Positions 8,296 through 16,460 of a stretch of DNA of 64,000 nt are shown piece by piece. This DNA comes from Enhygromyxa salina (GTDB lineage: Bacteria > Myxococcota_A > Polyangia > Nannocystales > Nannocystaceae). A model generated the notes under the pieces. It was not told where the DNA came from. It saw only the letters and a list, made by a program, of their open reading frames with translations, and ran no database searches. Made by a program: the position numbers and the translations under genes. The DNA lies in assembly GCF_002994635.1 (NCBI RefSeq), contig NZ_PVNL01000083.1:34680-98679 (forward strand), read 5' to 3'. Numbering within the stretch: position 1 is the first letter of the stretch; every line of letters starts with the position of its first letter.

Positions 8296-10413
8296 TCAGA
8301 ATTTTGCGGTCAGCGACAGCCGCGCGTTGATGGCGGGGCCCGGGACGTAGTGCAGCGTCGGCAGCGAGCTGGCCGGGCGCTGATGGTCGAAGTTGCTGGC
8401 AAAGTAGTACTCCCCCTCGCGCAGGCGCAGCCCGAGCACGTTCTCGATCGCCAGATCGACGAACACCCGCTCGAGGTGCCAGCCTGCGGTCGCGTCGAGC
8501 CGGGCCAGGCCCGAGCCGCGCGCGCCGTAGGGCAGCGGCCGCGGAGCCCAGCCGACCAGCGTCAGCCCGGCGCGCGCGCCGATCCGGTGGACGAGCCAGG
8601 CCCGGGCGCTGCCGACCAACGTGGGCGCCAGCGGGATCGGGTTGCGCGACGCGACAAAGCGCCCGTCGACCCAGGTCACGCTGCCGGCCAGGCCCAACCA
8701 CGACAGCGGCCGGGACTCGACGCCGAGCTCGCCGCCGAGCCGCCGGGTCGCAGACAGCTGCAAGCTGGTCCGCGAGACATGATCGTAGATCGACTCGCGG
8801 CCGACGTAGGTCGCGAAGCCCACGACACGGATCTGCACGCGAGGATCCGGGCGCCAGCGCAGACCCAGCTCGCCGCTGTCGGACGCGCTGACCCGCGGAC
8901 CCTCGTCGACGACATCGGTCGGCACGCCGACGCGCTCGGGGTCGTAGCTCGTGAACGCGCGGGCCTCGGGCGGACGAAACCCGCGGCCGTAGGCGGCGAA
9001 CAGGTCGAGCTTGCGCAGCGCGGCCCAGCGCAGGTGGGCGCGGGGGCTCGCGGCCCAGCGCAGCCCGCCACCACGGGTCGTACTCGTGGACGCGCTCGGA
9101 TCGAACTCGTCGACGTCGGTGGGGGCGAGGTCGCGGGCGTCGATCACGAATGCGTCGACCCGGACCCCAGCGCCGAGCTCGAGCGTGTCGGCGAGTCGCC
9201 AGCGCAGCCCGCCAAGGGCCCACACGTCGGCCTGGGCCGCGGTCAGCTCACGGGTGGTCTCGAACGGCCGGCGGTCGAGATCCACGCGGACCTCCGACTG
9301 CTCGAACACGTCACCGCGGACCCCGACGCCCGTGCGCAGCTCCAGCCGCGGCGTGACCTGGGCGTGGTGGTCGACGCGGAGCCCGAACGGCACGCTGGCG
9401 TGGCGCTGAACCCGGCGGTCGCCCTCGATCGGGCGCTCGAGGAAGCCCGTGAAATTCTCGAGCAGCTCGAGCCGCCGATAGCCGGACCAGGCCCGCACCT
9501 GCAGGTGCCAGCGCGCGCGAACCGTGAGCCAGTCGAGCGCCGCGTGGGCCCGCCGCGCGCTGCCGTGGCCGTTGTCGTGCGCGCCCCAAAACCCGATCCG
9601 GTCGGCCTCGTGGTCGCGCAGCGAGGTCGTACCCGGGAGCCCGAACTCGGCCGCGTGGGCGATGACCAGCGCCGTGAGCTCGTGGTGGTGACCCCGCCAC
9701 AGCGGCTGGCGAGCCATGACCACGGCGCGGCGACTGTCGCGGCTCTCGCCGAAGCCCTGGTCGGTCATCACGTCGGCGGCGATGAAGCGCGAGCCGTCGC
9801 CCTGCGCGGGGCTGTAGCTCAGCAGCGTGCGGGCGCGCAGGGTGCTGCCGAGCTCGAGCTTGGCCCGTAAGCCGCGCGCGTCGACTGGAACGCCGAGGTG
9901 AAACCGGGCCGTGCCAGCCAGCGCGAACGGGCCCTGATCCAGACCGAACGGGCCGGGCAGCACCTCGACGTCGCTGATCATCTCGGGGATCAGCATCCCG
10001 AGGTCGAGGTAGCCTTGGGCGTGGATGTTGGACCACTCGTTGATCGGGACCCCGTCGACCTCGATCTCGAAGTCGAGCCCGTGGACGGCGTCGAAGCCCC
10101 GCAGGAAGTACTGCTGTCCCTTGCCCTCGGCCCCGTGCTGGACCATCACCAGCCCGGGCGCGAGCCGCAGCGTGTCCTCGGCGGTGCGGATCGGGGCGGC
10201 GTCGATCTGCTCGGGGGTGATCGTGGTCGCCGAGGCCGTGTCGGTGGGCACCTCGACGATGATCTCGCGGATCTCACCAGCCTCACCCGCCTCACTAGCC
10301 TCAGCCTCGCTCGCAGACTCGGGCTCGGGCTCCGAGTCTTCGAGCGGGTGGGCGAGCGCGGCGCGGCTGGCTCCGAGCAGGATCAGCCCGAGCGTGACCG
10401 TTCGCTTGTCCAC
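8296..10413 (-). CDS. TonB-dependent outer-membrane receptor
   Basis: A signal peptide (VTLGLILLGASRAALA) precedes an acidic Glu/Ala-rich stretch, then a plug domain (ITPEQIDAAPIRTAEDTLRL, GQQYFLRGFDAVHGLD, EVDGVPINEW, VEVLPGPFG), then a long beta-barrel ending in Phe (SLTAKF), the usual outer-membrane C-terminus. Such receptors import metal chelates, vitamins or sugars using TonB energy. Starting at the GTG at 10413, it lies 7 bases after the end of the lipoprotein gene 10421-11137 and is probably the last gene of that operon. The ligand is not evident. The two upstream lipoproteins may help capture it (inference). Confidence 0.9.
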   Translation of the reverse strand: MDKRTVTLGLILLGASRAALAHPLEDSEPEPESASEAEASEAGEAGEIREIIVEVPTDTASATTITPEQIDAAPIRTAEDTLRLAPGLVMVQHGAEGKGQQYFLRGFDAVHGLDFEIEVDGVPINEWSNIHAQGYLDLGMLIPEMISDVEVLPGPFGLDQGPFALAGTARFHLGVPVDARGLRAKLELGSTLRARTLLSYSPAQGDGSRFIAADVMTDQGFGESRDSRRAVVMARQPLWRGHHHELTALVIAHAAEFGLPGTTSLRDHEADRIGFWGAHDNGHGSARRAHAALDWLTVRARWHLQVRAWSGYRRLELLENFTGFLERPIEGDRRVQRHASVPFGLRVDHHAQVTPRLELRTGVGVRGDVFEQSEVRVDLDRRPFETTRELTAAQADVWALGGLRWRLADTLELGAGVRVDAFVIDARDLAPTDVDEFDPSASTSTTRGGGLRWAASPRAHLRWAALRKLDLFAAYGRGFRPPEARAFTSYDPERVGVPTDVVDEGPRVSASDSGELGLRWRPDPRVQIRVVGFATYVGRESIYDHVSRTSLQLSATRRLGGELGVESRPLSWLGLAGSVTWVDGRFVASRNPIPLAPTLVGSARAWLVHRIGARAGLTLVGWAPRPLPYGARGSGLARLDATAGWHLERVFVDLAIENVLGLRLREGEYYFASNFDHQRPASSLPTLHYVPGPAINARLSLTAKF

Positions 10414-10420
10414 GCGGCTG

Positions 10421-11137
10421 TTAGCTCTCGCAGTGACCTTCGCCGTCGACGTGGCCCATGGTCTGGGCCTGAGCGGACACGAACCCCCACAGATCATCGA
10501 TCTCGAGGTTGCCGGGGTCGTAGGCGCCGAGGCCCGCGCTCGCTAGCTCGGCCTGGGTCACGATGCCGTCGGCGTCGGTGTCAGCCTGCGCGATCGCGTC
10601 AAACCGCAGGTCCGGCTCCTCGGACACGAGGCTGTCGTAGAACAGGTGATCCGCGTGCACGGTGATCTGCAGCTGCGCGACGGCGTCGCGTGAGACCTGC
10701 GTGAGGGTCTCGCAGTTGCTGTACTCGACGGCCGTGTCAAAGCTCCAGGCGAAGGTCTTCTCGACCCCGTCCTTGCTGGCGCGGCCCTCGATCTCGACCG
10801 CGGCGATGGTGAAGCGCGCGTCGTCGTGATCGCCGGTCGCCACCGACGCTCGCCCGATCAGCTGGCCCATGCCCTCGCTGGGCTGCGCGAGATCGAGGGG
10901 CGCGGGGTCGGGCAGGGCGACGCCAGCTGCGGACACATCGCGCAGCTCGACCTCGAAGCGGTCGAAGCTGACCGCCCAGCCGTCGGCGAGCTCGGTCGCG
11001 GGGATGCCCTCTTCGATGAATTCTTCACCCCACGCGCGGACCTCCAGCTCACCCTCCCCGCCTGTACATGCGGTGGTGAACGCGATCGCGGTGAGGCAGA
11101 CCAAGGTAAATTTGTGAATGCGGTGTGAGATAATCAT
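10421..11137 (-). CDS. Lipoprotein with EF-hand-like motif, TonB operon
   Basis: 238 residues. The signal ends at the lipobox FTTAC. The middle resembles a beta-rich domain (AVSFDRFEVELRDVSAAG). The C-terminal part has HADHLFYDSL, an EF-hand-like loop DTDADGIVTQAEL and a short tail GHVDGEGHCES rich in possible metal ligands. It overlaps the end of the upstream lipoprotein gene by 4 bases (ATGA) and is followed 7 bases later by the TonB receptor gene, so the three are very likely co-transcribed. I do not recognise the family. Calcium or other metal binding is suggested only by the loop and His/Cys residues. Confidence 0.8.
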   Translation of the reverse strand: MIISHRIHKFTLVCLTAIAFTTACTGGEGELEVRAWGEEFIEEGIPATELADGWAVSFDRFEVELRDVSAAGVALPDPAPLDLAQPSEGMGQLIGRASVATGDHDDARFTIAAVEIEGRASKDGVEKTFAWSFDTAVEYSNCETLTQVSRDAVAQLQITVHADHLFYDSLVSEEPDLRFDAIAQADTDADGIVTQAELASAGLGAYDPGNLEIDDLWGFVSAQAQTMGHVDGEGHCES

Positions 11138-12006
11138 GGGTCTAGGTGGGTGATGGCGTCGAACACGTCGTGGGTCTGAAACTCGCGGCGAATCGCGTAG
11201 TAGGCGTCGCTCAGCGCGGCGACCTGCTGCGGATCGCCCTCGTCGGGATCGACCAGCAGCAACTGGCCATCAGCCTCGCCGTCGGCCGCATCGAGCGCGG
11301 CGAAGTCGATGCCATCGAACAGGCGGTCGCCCTCGAGCGAGTCGCGGAGCAGCATCCGCAGCCCGATCTCGAAGCTGCTGGCCTCGGTCACGCTGGCCTC
11401 GAACGGGGCGCCGATGATCTCGCGGTCGGGCGGGGAGTCAATGATGATCGTGAACGCGACCTCGGTCGTCGCGCCGTCGACGAGCTTGCTGGCGGTGCCT
11501 CGCAAGATCGCCGTGTGACCGATCAGGGGGTCGTTCGCGTCGATCCCATCGAGCTCCGGCTGGCCGCGACCCAGACCGAAGTTCAGGGCCGTGTAGTCAC
11601 CGGTGATCAGCGTCGCGAGGCCGAGCTCGCGGCCGTCCTCGCTGGCAAAGTCGATCACGTGGGTGCCCGGGAGCTCACCGATCACCTCGCCGCCCTGCTG
11701 GTGTCCGGGGTGCGCCCACGCGCGAGCCTCGAGCAGACTGGCGAGTCGGCTGATCAGCTGCGCGCCCGCGGGTTGGCGCTCGTCGTGGAGCTCGCCTGCC
11801 GTGGTGAACAGCAGATCGGCGACCACCACCCGGGCCTCGTTCAGCTCCACGCCCCACCCGAGATCGCTGACCTCAGGTTCTAGGCCAGACCCGTCGACCA
11901 CGACGGCGAGCTCGACGCGCGGCGCCTCGCTAGGCTGACAGGCCGCGAGCCCGAGGAGGCTCCACCCGAGCATGAGCGCGACGGCGCGCGGCGTGGGGTG
12001 ACACAT
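11134..12006 (-). CDS. Lipoprotein of unknown family, TonB operon
   Basis: 290 residues from the ATG at 12006, beginning MCHPTPRAVALMLGWSLLGL with lipobox LAAC. The mature part has VVVDGSGLEPEVSDLGWGVE and a region with HVIDFASEDGRELGLATLI, and resembles its downstream neighbour in layout (an exported beta-rich domain, then a helical tail). The overlap of 4 bases with the next gene indicates translational coupling. Its place ahead of a TonB receptor suggests an outer-membrane accessory or ligand-binding role. Function unknown. An upstream in-frame extension was rejected because it lacks a signal peptide. Confidence 0.75.
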   Translation of the reverse strand: MCHPTPRAVALMLGWSLLGLAACQPSEAPRVELAVVVDGSGLEPEVSDLGWGVELNEARVVVADLLFTTAGELHDERQPAGAQLISRLASLLEARAWAHPGHQQGGEVIGELPGTHVIDFASEDGRELGLATLITGDYTALNFGLGRGQPELDGIDANDPLIGHTAILRGTASKLVDGATTEVAFTIIIDSPPDREIIGAPFEASVTEASSFEIGLRMLLRDSLEGDRLFDGIDFAALDAADGEADGQLLLVDPDEGDPQQVAALSDAYYAIRREFQTHDVFDAITHLDP

Positions 12007-12053
12007 CGCGGGAGTCTCAGCGGCGCTGCCGCATACGTCAACAAGCGGCCGGA

Positions 12054-12527
12054 TTAGTCCGCGAAGGTCCCGTCGATCATCTCGCAGTCGCGCTTGGCTC
12101 GGGCCGCGTTGGCGCCCTCGTAGTAGTTCATGGCCACGCCGGTCGCCGCGAGCGTGCACGTGGCGATCACCGCTTCGCCTGGACACGGGCCGTCGCTCAG
12201 CTCGATGCCCTCGAAGCAGCGCGGCTCGATCGCGCCTTTGTGTCCGGTGTAGTCGATGCACACCCGACGTGGCTCGCCGCCTGGCTTGCTCACCAGCTCG
12301 CGTTGATCACAGCGGGGGCCGCCCTCGGGCTCGGCCGGTGGCGTTGGCTCGGCGATCTCGACGGGCGGCTCTGGTGCAGGCTCGGGCTCGACCGCGGCCG
12401 GCTCGGTGATCGGCGGCGGGCTCGGTTGCCGGGTCGCGGCCGGATCGCTCGTGGCCTCGTCGCAGGCGAAGCCCGCGAGCAACACGAGACCACACAGCAA
12501 GGGCAAGCTGGCGCGCCGGGTCGGCAT
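12054..12527 (-). CDS. Small proline-rich lipoprotein with C-terminal cysteine domain
   Basis: 157 residues. N-terminus MPTRRASLPLLCGLVLLAGF then AC gives a plausible, slightly atypical lipobox. A Pro/Glu-rich spacer of about 60 residues follows. The C-terminal 90 residues hold paired cysteines (RCDQREL, RRVCIDYTGHKG, PRCFEG, GPCPGE, ATCTLAA, RDCEMIDG). Family not recognised. It ends about 47 bases before the next minus-strand lipoprotein gene and may be the first gene of that operon. ATG 12527 was preferred because the signal peptide begins there. Confidence 0.7.
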   Translation of the reverse strand: MPTRRASLPLLCGLVLLAGFACDEATSDPAATRQPSPPPITEPAAVEPEPAPEPPVEIAEPTPPAEPEGGPRCDQRELVSKPGGEPRRVCIDYTGHKGAIEPRCFEGIELSDGPCPGEAVIATCTLAATGVAMNYYEGANAARAKRDCEMIDGTFAD

Positions 12528-12692
12528 CGGGCGACCATATCGAGCGGACGGGGCCCGGGCCATCTTCACGACGCCGGCCCGGTCGAGAGCGCCGATCAGA
12601 CCGGCGTGACACACGCGTCCCCGCGCCCTCGCGCCCGCTCGCCCGCAAATTCAGGCCCCGGGCGGCTCGGTCTTGAACAAGCAATTCAACGC

Positions 12693-12721
12693 TTGCTCTG
12701 CCGAGATGACCCCGCTATATA
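12693..12721 (+). promoter_or_regulatory. Sigma70-type promoter for bfd
   Basis: TTGCTC (12693-12698) and TATATA (12716-12721) are separated by 17 bases in an AT-rich island inside otherwise GC-rich DNA. A transcription start would fall near 12728, at the edge of the palindrome 12726-12754. A further repeat TTGAA-N7-TTCAA lies at 12673-12689. Confidence 0.6.
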
Positions 12722-12725
12722 AATC

Positions 12726-12754
12726 TCGGCATTGAAAACGACTTTCAATGCCGA
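12726..12754. promoter_or_regulatory. Fur-like operator overlapping the bfd promoter
   Basis: A perfect inverted repeat with two 12-base arms around a 5-base centre. Its core TGAAAACGACTTTCA fits the 7-1-7 layout of Fur-type boxes. It covers the predicted transcription start 25 bases before the bfd start codon, the right place for iron-dependent repression. The inner part TGAAA-N5-TTTCA recurs upstream of bfr. Confidence 0.6.
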
Positions 12755-12778
12755 AGTCACCGCCCTCCGCACACCGTC

Positions 12779-12970
12779 ATGCTCGTCTGCATCTGCAAAG
12801 GCGTCTCCGACCGCCGCATCACCGAGGAAATCCGGCGCGGCGCGTGCACCGTCCGGCAGATCCAAGAGTGCTGCCAGGCGGGCACAGATTGCAAATCGTG
12901 TGTCCGGCAGATCCGGCAGATGCTGACGACCCACAGCCACGCGCACCAGCCTGCGACCGACTCGCCCTGA
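12779..12970 (+). CDS. bfd: Bacterioferritin-associated ferredoxin
   Basis: 63 residues beginning MLVCICKGVSDRRI, with the CxC near residues 4-6 and a CxxC-type pair downstream (CKSCVRQI) that bind a [2Fe-2S] cluster in the BFD-like fold. Bfd donates electrons to bacterioferritin to release stored iron when iron is short. The bfr gene follows on the same strand after about 170 bases. A promoter with an overlapping Fur-like palindrome lies directly upstream, consistent with induction under iron limitation. The short length is normal for the family. Confidence 0.9.
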   Translation: MLVCICKGVSDRRITEEIRRGACTVRQIQECCQAGTDCKSCVRQIRQMLTTHSHAHQPATDSP

Positions 12971-13011
12971 GTCGCGCGGGTGCGCTCGGGGCCGGTGAGC
13001 ACGTCCGATCT

Positions 13012-13026
13012 TGAAAGCCAGTTTCA
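13012..13026. promoter_or_regulatory. Second Fur-like half-palindrome, upstream of bfr
   Basis: TGAAA and TTTCA with a 5-base centre (GCCAG), the same arms and spacing as the core of the larger palindrome before bfd. It lies 117 bases before the bfr start codon. Shared arm sequence and neighbouring iron genes suggest a common regulator. Alone it would be a weak call. Confidence 0.4.
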
Positions 13027-13142
13027 TTTGATCGCGCGCGCCCGCTGCTGCTGAAAATGCCGTTCGAGTTCGTCGGCGTCGTTGCGAGTGCCGGCGCACG
13101 GGCCGTTGAAACGGTCGCTGCGCTTGCTACGGTGCCGCCAAG

Positions 13143-13607
13143 ATGAAGGGCAAGACAGAGATCATCGAGCTGCTCAATGAGGTGCTGACCGCGGAGCTGA
13201 CCGCGATCAACCAGTACTTCATCCACGCCAAGATGTTGCAGAACTGGGGGTTGAACAAGCTCGCTGCCCACGTGCGCGCCGAGTCGATCGACGAGATGAA
13301 GCACGCGGACGAGCTCATCGATCGGATCTTGTACCTCGAGGGCATCCCCAACCTGCAGCGCTACAACAAGGTCAACGTGGGCGAGACCCCCAAAGAGCAG
13401 CTCGAGCTGGATCTCCAGGTCGAGTACCAGGCGGTCGAGCGCTTCAACCGGGGCATCGCGCTGTGCCGGGACCTCGGCGACAACGGCAGCCGGGAGCTGC
13501 TCGAGGGCATGCTGGTCTCCGAGGAAGGCCACGTCGACTGGCTCGAGACTCAGCTGGATCTGATCGCCCGGCTCGGCGAGACCGCCTACCTGGCCGAACA
13601 AATGTAG
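13143..13607 (+). CDS. bfr: Bacterioferritin
   Basis: 154-residue ferritin-like four-helix protein that oxidises and stores iron in a 24-subunit shell. All ferroxidase ligands fall at the standard E. coli numbering: E18, E51, H54, E94, E127 and H130. M52 in DEMKHADEL is the residue that binds haem between subunits, so this is a haem-type bacterioferritin, not a bare ferritin. It pairs with bfd just upstream. A weak TTGAAA (13106-13111)/TACGGT (13128-13133) promoter could serve it. It starts at ATG with normal length. Confidence 0.96.
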   Translation: MKGKTEIIELLNEVLTAELTAINQYFIHAKMLQNWGLNKLAAHVRAESIDEMKHADELIDRILYLEGIPNLQRYNKVNVGETPKEQLELDLQVEYQAVERFNRGIALCRDLGDNGSRELLEGMLVSEEGHVDWLETQLDLIARLGETAYLAEQM

Positions 13608-13878
13608 GAGACTCGCGCGGGTGTGCGCGGCCCCGTGGCCGGGGGCTTCGTCTCTCGTCGGCTCCGCTCTTGCCGCGGTCCCTGCACGGGAGCCGAGACC
13701 CGCCATCGGGTAGGGCTGCGAAATCGCTCGGTAGATCCGACATTCCTGCTGCCTCACCCGCGAGACACGGCCGCGACCGTGGTCGTGGTCGGCGCCTCAC
13801 GCCGGGCGGCGAGCTGTTCCACGTTCTTGGGTGCCACATGACATGCAATATCGGCCGTCCGATAGTATTTTCGCGGCC

Positions 13879-16119
13879 GTGAGCGAGCCTGCCACCCAAA
13901 CCGAGCTGCTAGACGAGCTCGTCGGGACGACGCTCGCCGAGCGCTACCGCATCGACGAGCTGCTCGGCATCGGTGGGATGGGGGCCGTGTTTCGGGCGCG
14001 CCACCTGCTGCTCAAGCGCGACGTCGCCGTGAAGGTGTTGCACCCACGGCTCAGCGCCAACGAGGACATCTCCAAGCGGTTCGATCGCGAGGCTCAGAGC
14101 GCGGCCCGGCTCGACCACCCGAACGTCATCCCGGTCACCGAGTTCGGCTCGACCCCCGATGGCATGAAGTACATGGTCATGCAGCTGCTGTCGGGCCGCG
14201 AGCTCGGCGAGCTGCTCGAGCAGGCCCTCGATCCGCTGCGGGCGATCGACCTCGAGATCCAGATCTTGCGTGGTCTCGAACACGCTCACAACAACGGCGT
14301 GATCCACCGCGATCTCAAGCCGGAGAACGTGTTTGTCACCAAGGACCACGACAACGCGGAGATCCTCAAGCTCGTCGACTTTGGGATCGCCAAGATCGTC
14401 GACGAAGAGGACGAAGACGAGACCGCGCAGCCGCTCACCCGAATGGGGCTGGTGTTCGGTACCCCGCACTACATGAGCCCCGAGCAGGCGACCGGCTCGG
14501 TCATCGATCAGCGCACGGACATCTACTCGGCCGGGGTCCTGCTCTACCAGATGTTGGCTGGGGTCCTGCCGTTCGAGCATGACGACCCGGTCTCGCTGAT
14601 CCGCATGCAGGTCAGCCTGGATCCGCCGCCGCTGCCCGACACGATCCCGCCGCCGCTGCAGCGCGTCGTCAAGATGATGATGGCCAAGGGCCGTGACGAG
14701 CGCTATCCAGACGCCCGCTCGGCTCGCAAGGCGCTGCAGTCCGTGCAGGCCCGGCTGTGGGAGGACGCGGGGATCCCGATCAAGTCCAACCCGCACGACA
14801 CCGGGGTCGTCGATCCGCGCGACATCTACCCGCCAGGCCACGAGGCGCTCGTCAACAACCCGGCTTTCCGATCCGGCTCGGGCTCGATGTCGGCCGCGAC
14901 CGGATCTGGCTTGGGTCTGGGCTCCGGCCTGGGCTCCGGCTCCGGCTCGATGTCGCAAACGCCGATCCCCTACGACCCGGCAGAGATCAGCGGTCCCCTC
15001 GCTGCAGAGCTTGGCGCAGAGTACGGCTCCGACTCGGGCATGACCGTGCCACCGGTCGTGCCCAGGACGACGCACATGTCGCTGGCCGACGCGCTCACGC
15101 AGTCGCACCCCACGCTCTCGCAGTCCTCCGACTCTCCGATCAGGGCCTGGATCGCCGCGATCCCGCGCACCTGGTGGTACGTCGGCGGCGGGATCCTGAG
15201 CGTGCTGCTGCTGATCTCGCTGTGGCCCAACGGCGGCGAGGGCGACGAGGGCGAGGATCCGCAAGACGGCGTCGAAGCCCCGAGCGACGATGACCCCGCG
15301 ACCGTCGCCAACAGCGACGACGGTGGCGACGCCGCGGACACCGGCTCGGGCACCCCGATCAAGCCGCGCGCCGACGAGAAGACCCTGGTTGCGATCGACG
15401 TGGCGCTGACCAGCAAGAACGAAGATCAGGCCTTGGACCTGATCCGGCCCGCGCGCGACAAATTCCCCAACGATCCGCAGCTGCTGTGGCGCGAAGGTCG
15501 GGCGCTGGCGATCAAGCGCGCCAAGAGCAGCCGCGTGACCGCGCTCGAGCGCTACAGCCAGGCCCTGGATCAGGACCGCACGCTGATCGACAACCCAGAC
15601 TTCTACGGCGAGCTGTACGTGCTGCTGCGCAACAAGACGTTGCAAGAGCAGGCCATCAACCTCGCGCTGCAAAAGCTCGGGCCCGCCGGTCATAAATTTT
15701 TGCTCGAGCTGGTCAACGTCGCGGATCCCAACGAGATGCTGGGGTGGGTCGATCGCCACCGCGTGCTCGACGTGCTGCGCGGCGACATGGACTCGCTCAA
15801 GCTCGTCGACTCCAAGCTCAACCTCGCGCGGGATCTGTATCAAGCCCCGCAGGCGCCCAAGCCCTGCGCCGAGTTTGCGAAGGTGCTCGATACGATCATC
15901 GAGTCCAAGGACCCGTACTTTGTCGAGCACGTGTTCGCCGTGAGTCCCCCGGCGGCGGGCGACGACGTCGATGACGCCGCCGTGTGTGCCAAGCTCGAGG
16001 ACAAGCTCGTCGTCGTCCGCGACCTGATGGCCACCGCGCACCCCGAAGAGGCCGCCAAGTACGGCCCGAACAAGCCGAAGAAGAGCAATAACAACAGCAA
16101 GAAGAAAAAGAAGCGCTGA
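13879..16119 (+). CDS. Membrane Ser/Thr protein kinase (PknB-like)
   Basis: The Hanks-type kinase domain covers residues 20-290: Gly loop LLGIGGMGAVFRARH, K52 in VAVKVLHP, catalytic HRDLKPENVF (D145, N150), DFGIAK (D167), and activation end GTPHYMSPEQA. A Gly/Ser-rich linker from 6-base repeats (about 14870-14950) leads to one membrane segment (WWYVGGGILSVLLLISLW), an acidic stretch, then a helical repeat-like C-terminal domain and a Lys-rich tail. GTG 13879 was chosen because the 16 codons before it, back to an ATG at 13831, have low third-position GC unlike the gene. It probably phosphorylates cytoplasmic targets in response to an envelope signal. Confidence 0.92.
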   Translation: MSEPATQTELLDELVGTTLAERYRIDELLGIGGMGAVFRARHLLLKRDVAVKVLHPRLSANEDISKRFDREAQSAARLDHPNVIPVTEFGSTPDGMKYMVMQLLSGRELGELLEQALDPLRAIDLEIQILRGLEHAHNNGVIHRDLKPENVFVTKDHDNAEILKLVDFGIAKIVDEEDEDETAQPLTRMGLVFGTPHYMSPEQATGSVIDQRTDIYSAGVLLYQMLAGVLPFEHDDPVSLIRMQVSLDPPPLPDTIPPPLQRVVKMMMAKGRDERYPDARSARKALQSVQARLWEDAGIPIKSNPHDTGVVDPRDIYPPGHEALVNNPAFRSGSGSMSAATGSGLGLGSGLGSGSGSMSQTPIPYDPAEISGPLAAELGAEYGSDSGMTVPPVVPRTTHMSLADALTQSHPTLSQSSDSPIRAWIAAIPRTWWYVGGGILSVLLLISLWPNGGEGDEGEDPQDGVEAPSDDDPATVANSDDGGDAADTGSGTPIKPRADEKTLVAIDVALTSKNEDQALDLIRPARDKFPNDPQLLWREGRALAIKRAKSSRVTALERYSQALDQDRTLIDNPDFYGELYVLLRNKTLQEQAINLALQKLGPAGHKFLLELVNVADPNEMLGWVDRHRVLDVLRGDMDSLKLVDSKLNLARDLYQAPQAPKPCAEFAKVLDTIIESKDPYFVEHVFAVSPPAAGDDVDDAAVCAKLEDKLVVVRDLMATAHPEEAAKYGPNKPKKSNNNSKKKKKR

Positions 16120-16138
16120 ACGGGGACGGGGACCGCTC

Positions 16139-16398
16139 TACTGGCACGCCGGTTCAACGCTCACGCTCGGCGATACCAAGGTCGAGCGCGAGCCAGAGCA
16201 CGAGCACTCGGGCCCCGGGGGTCGACGGCGCGCTCGTGTGGACTGGGACTGACGACGACTCGTGGGCTTCCTCCAACTACAGGCGTGCCTCTGTCGCGAG
16301 CTCGACATTGAGTCGGCAGCGTGGCGCTACCGCCCCGAGCATGATCTGGGGCTCACTTCGAGATTCAGGTGCGCTTCGAGCCCGTCCCGACCGAGTGA
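16139..16398 (+). pseudogene. Probable decayed coding remnant between kinase and GNAT genes
   Basis: This 341-base gap has no intact gene, but three different forward frames each hold protein-like pieces in order: YWHAGSTLTLGDTKVERE from 16139, then LQACLCRELDIESAAWRYRP near 16275-16335, then AHFEIQVRFEPVPTE ending at a stop at 16396-16398. The order, composition and natural-looking stop suggest an old gene broken by frameshifts. The parent family was not identified. Confidence 0.35.
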
Positions 16399-16460
16399 TT
16401 GAAGCCGCGAGCGACCTCGCCTGTAGACACCGACTGACTCGCGTTCTTATCGTTGGCCCG

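Noticed and set aside
13831..13878. ATG at 13831 as start of the Ser/Thr kinase
   Set aside because: The 16 codons before the GTG at 13879 have low third-position GC unlike the rest of the gene.
13909..16041. 710-codon reverse frame over the Ser/Thr kinase
   Set aside because: Shadow frame typical of GC-rich DNA; the forward frame has every kinase motif.
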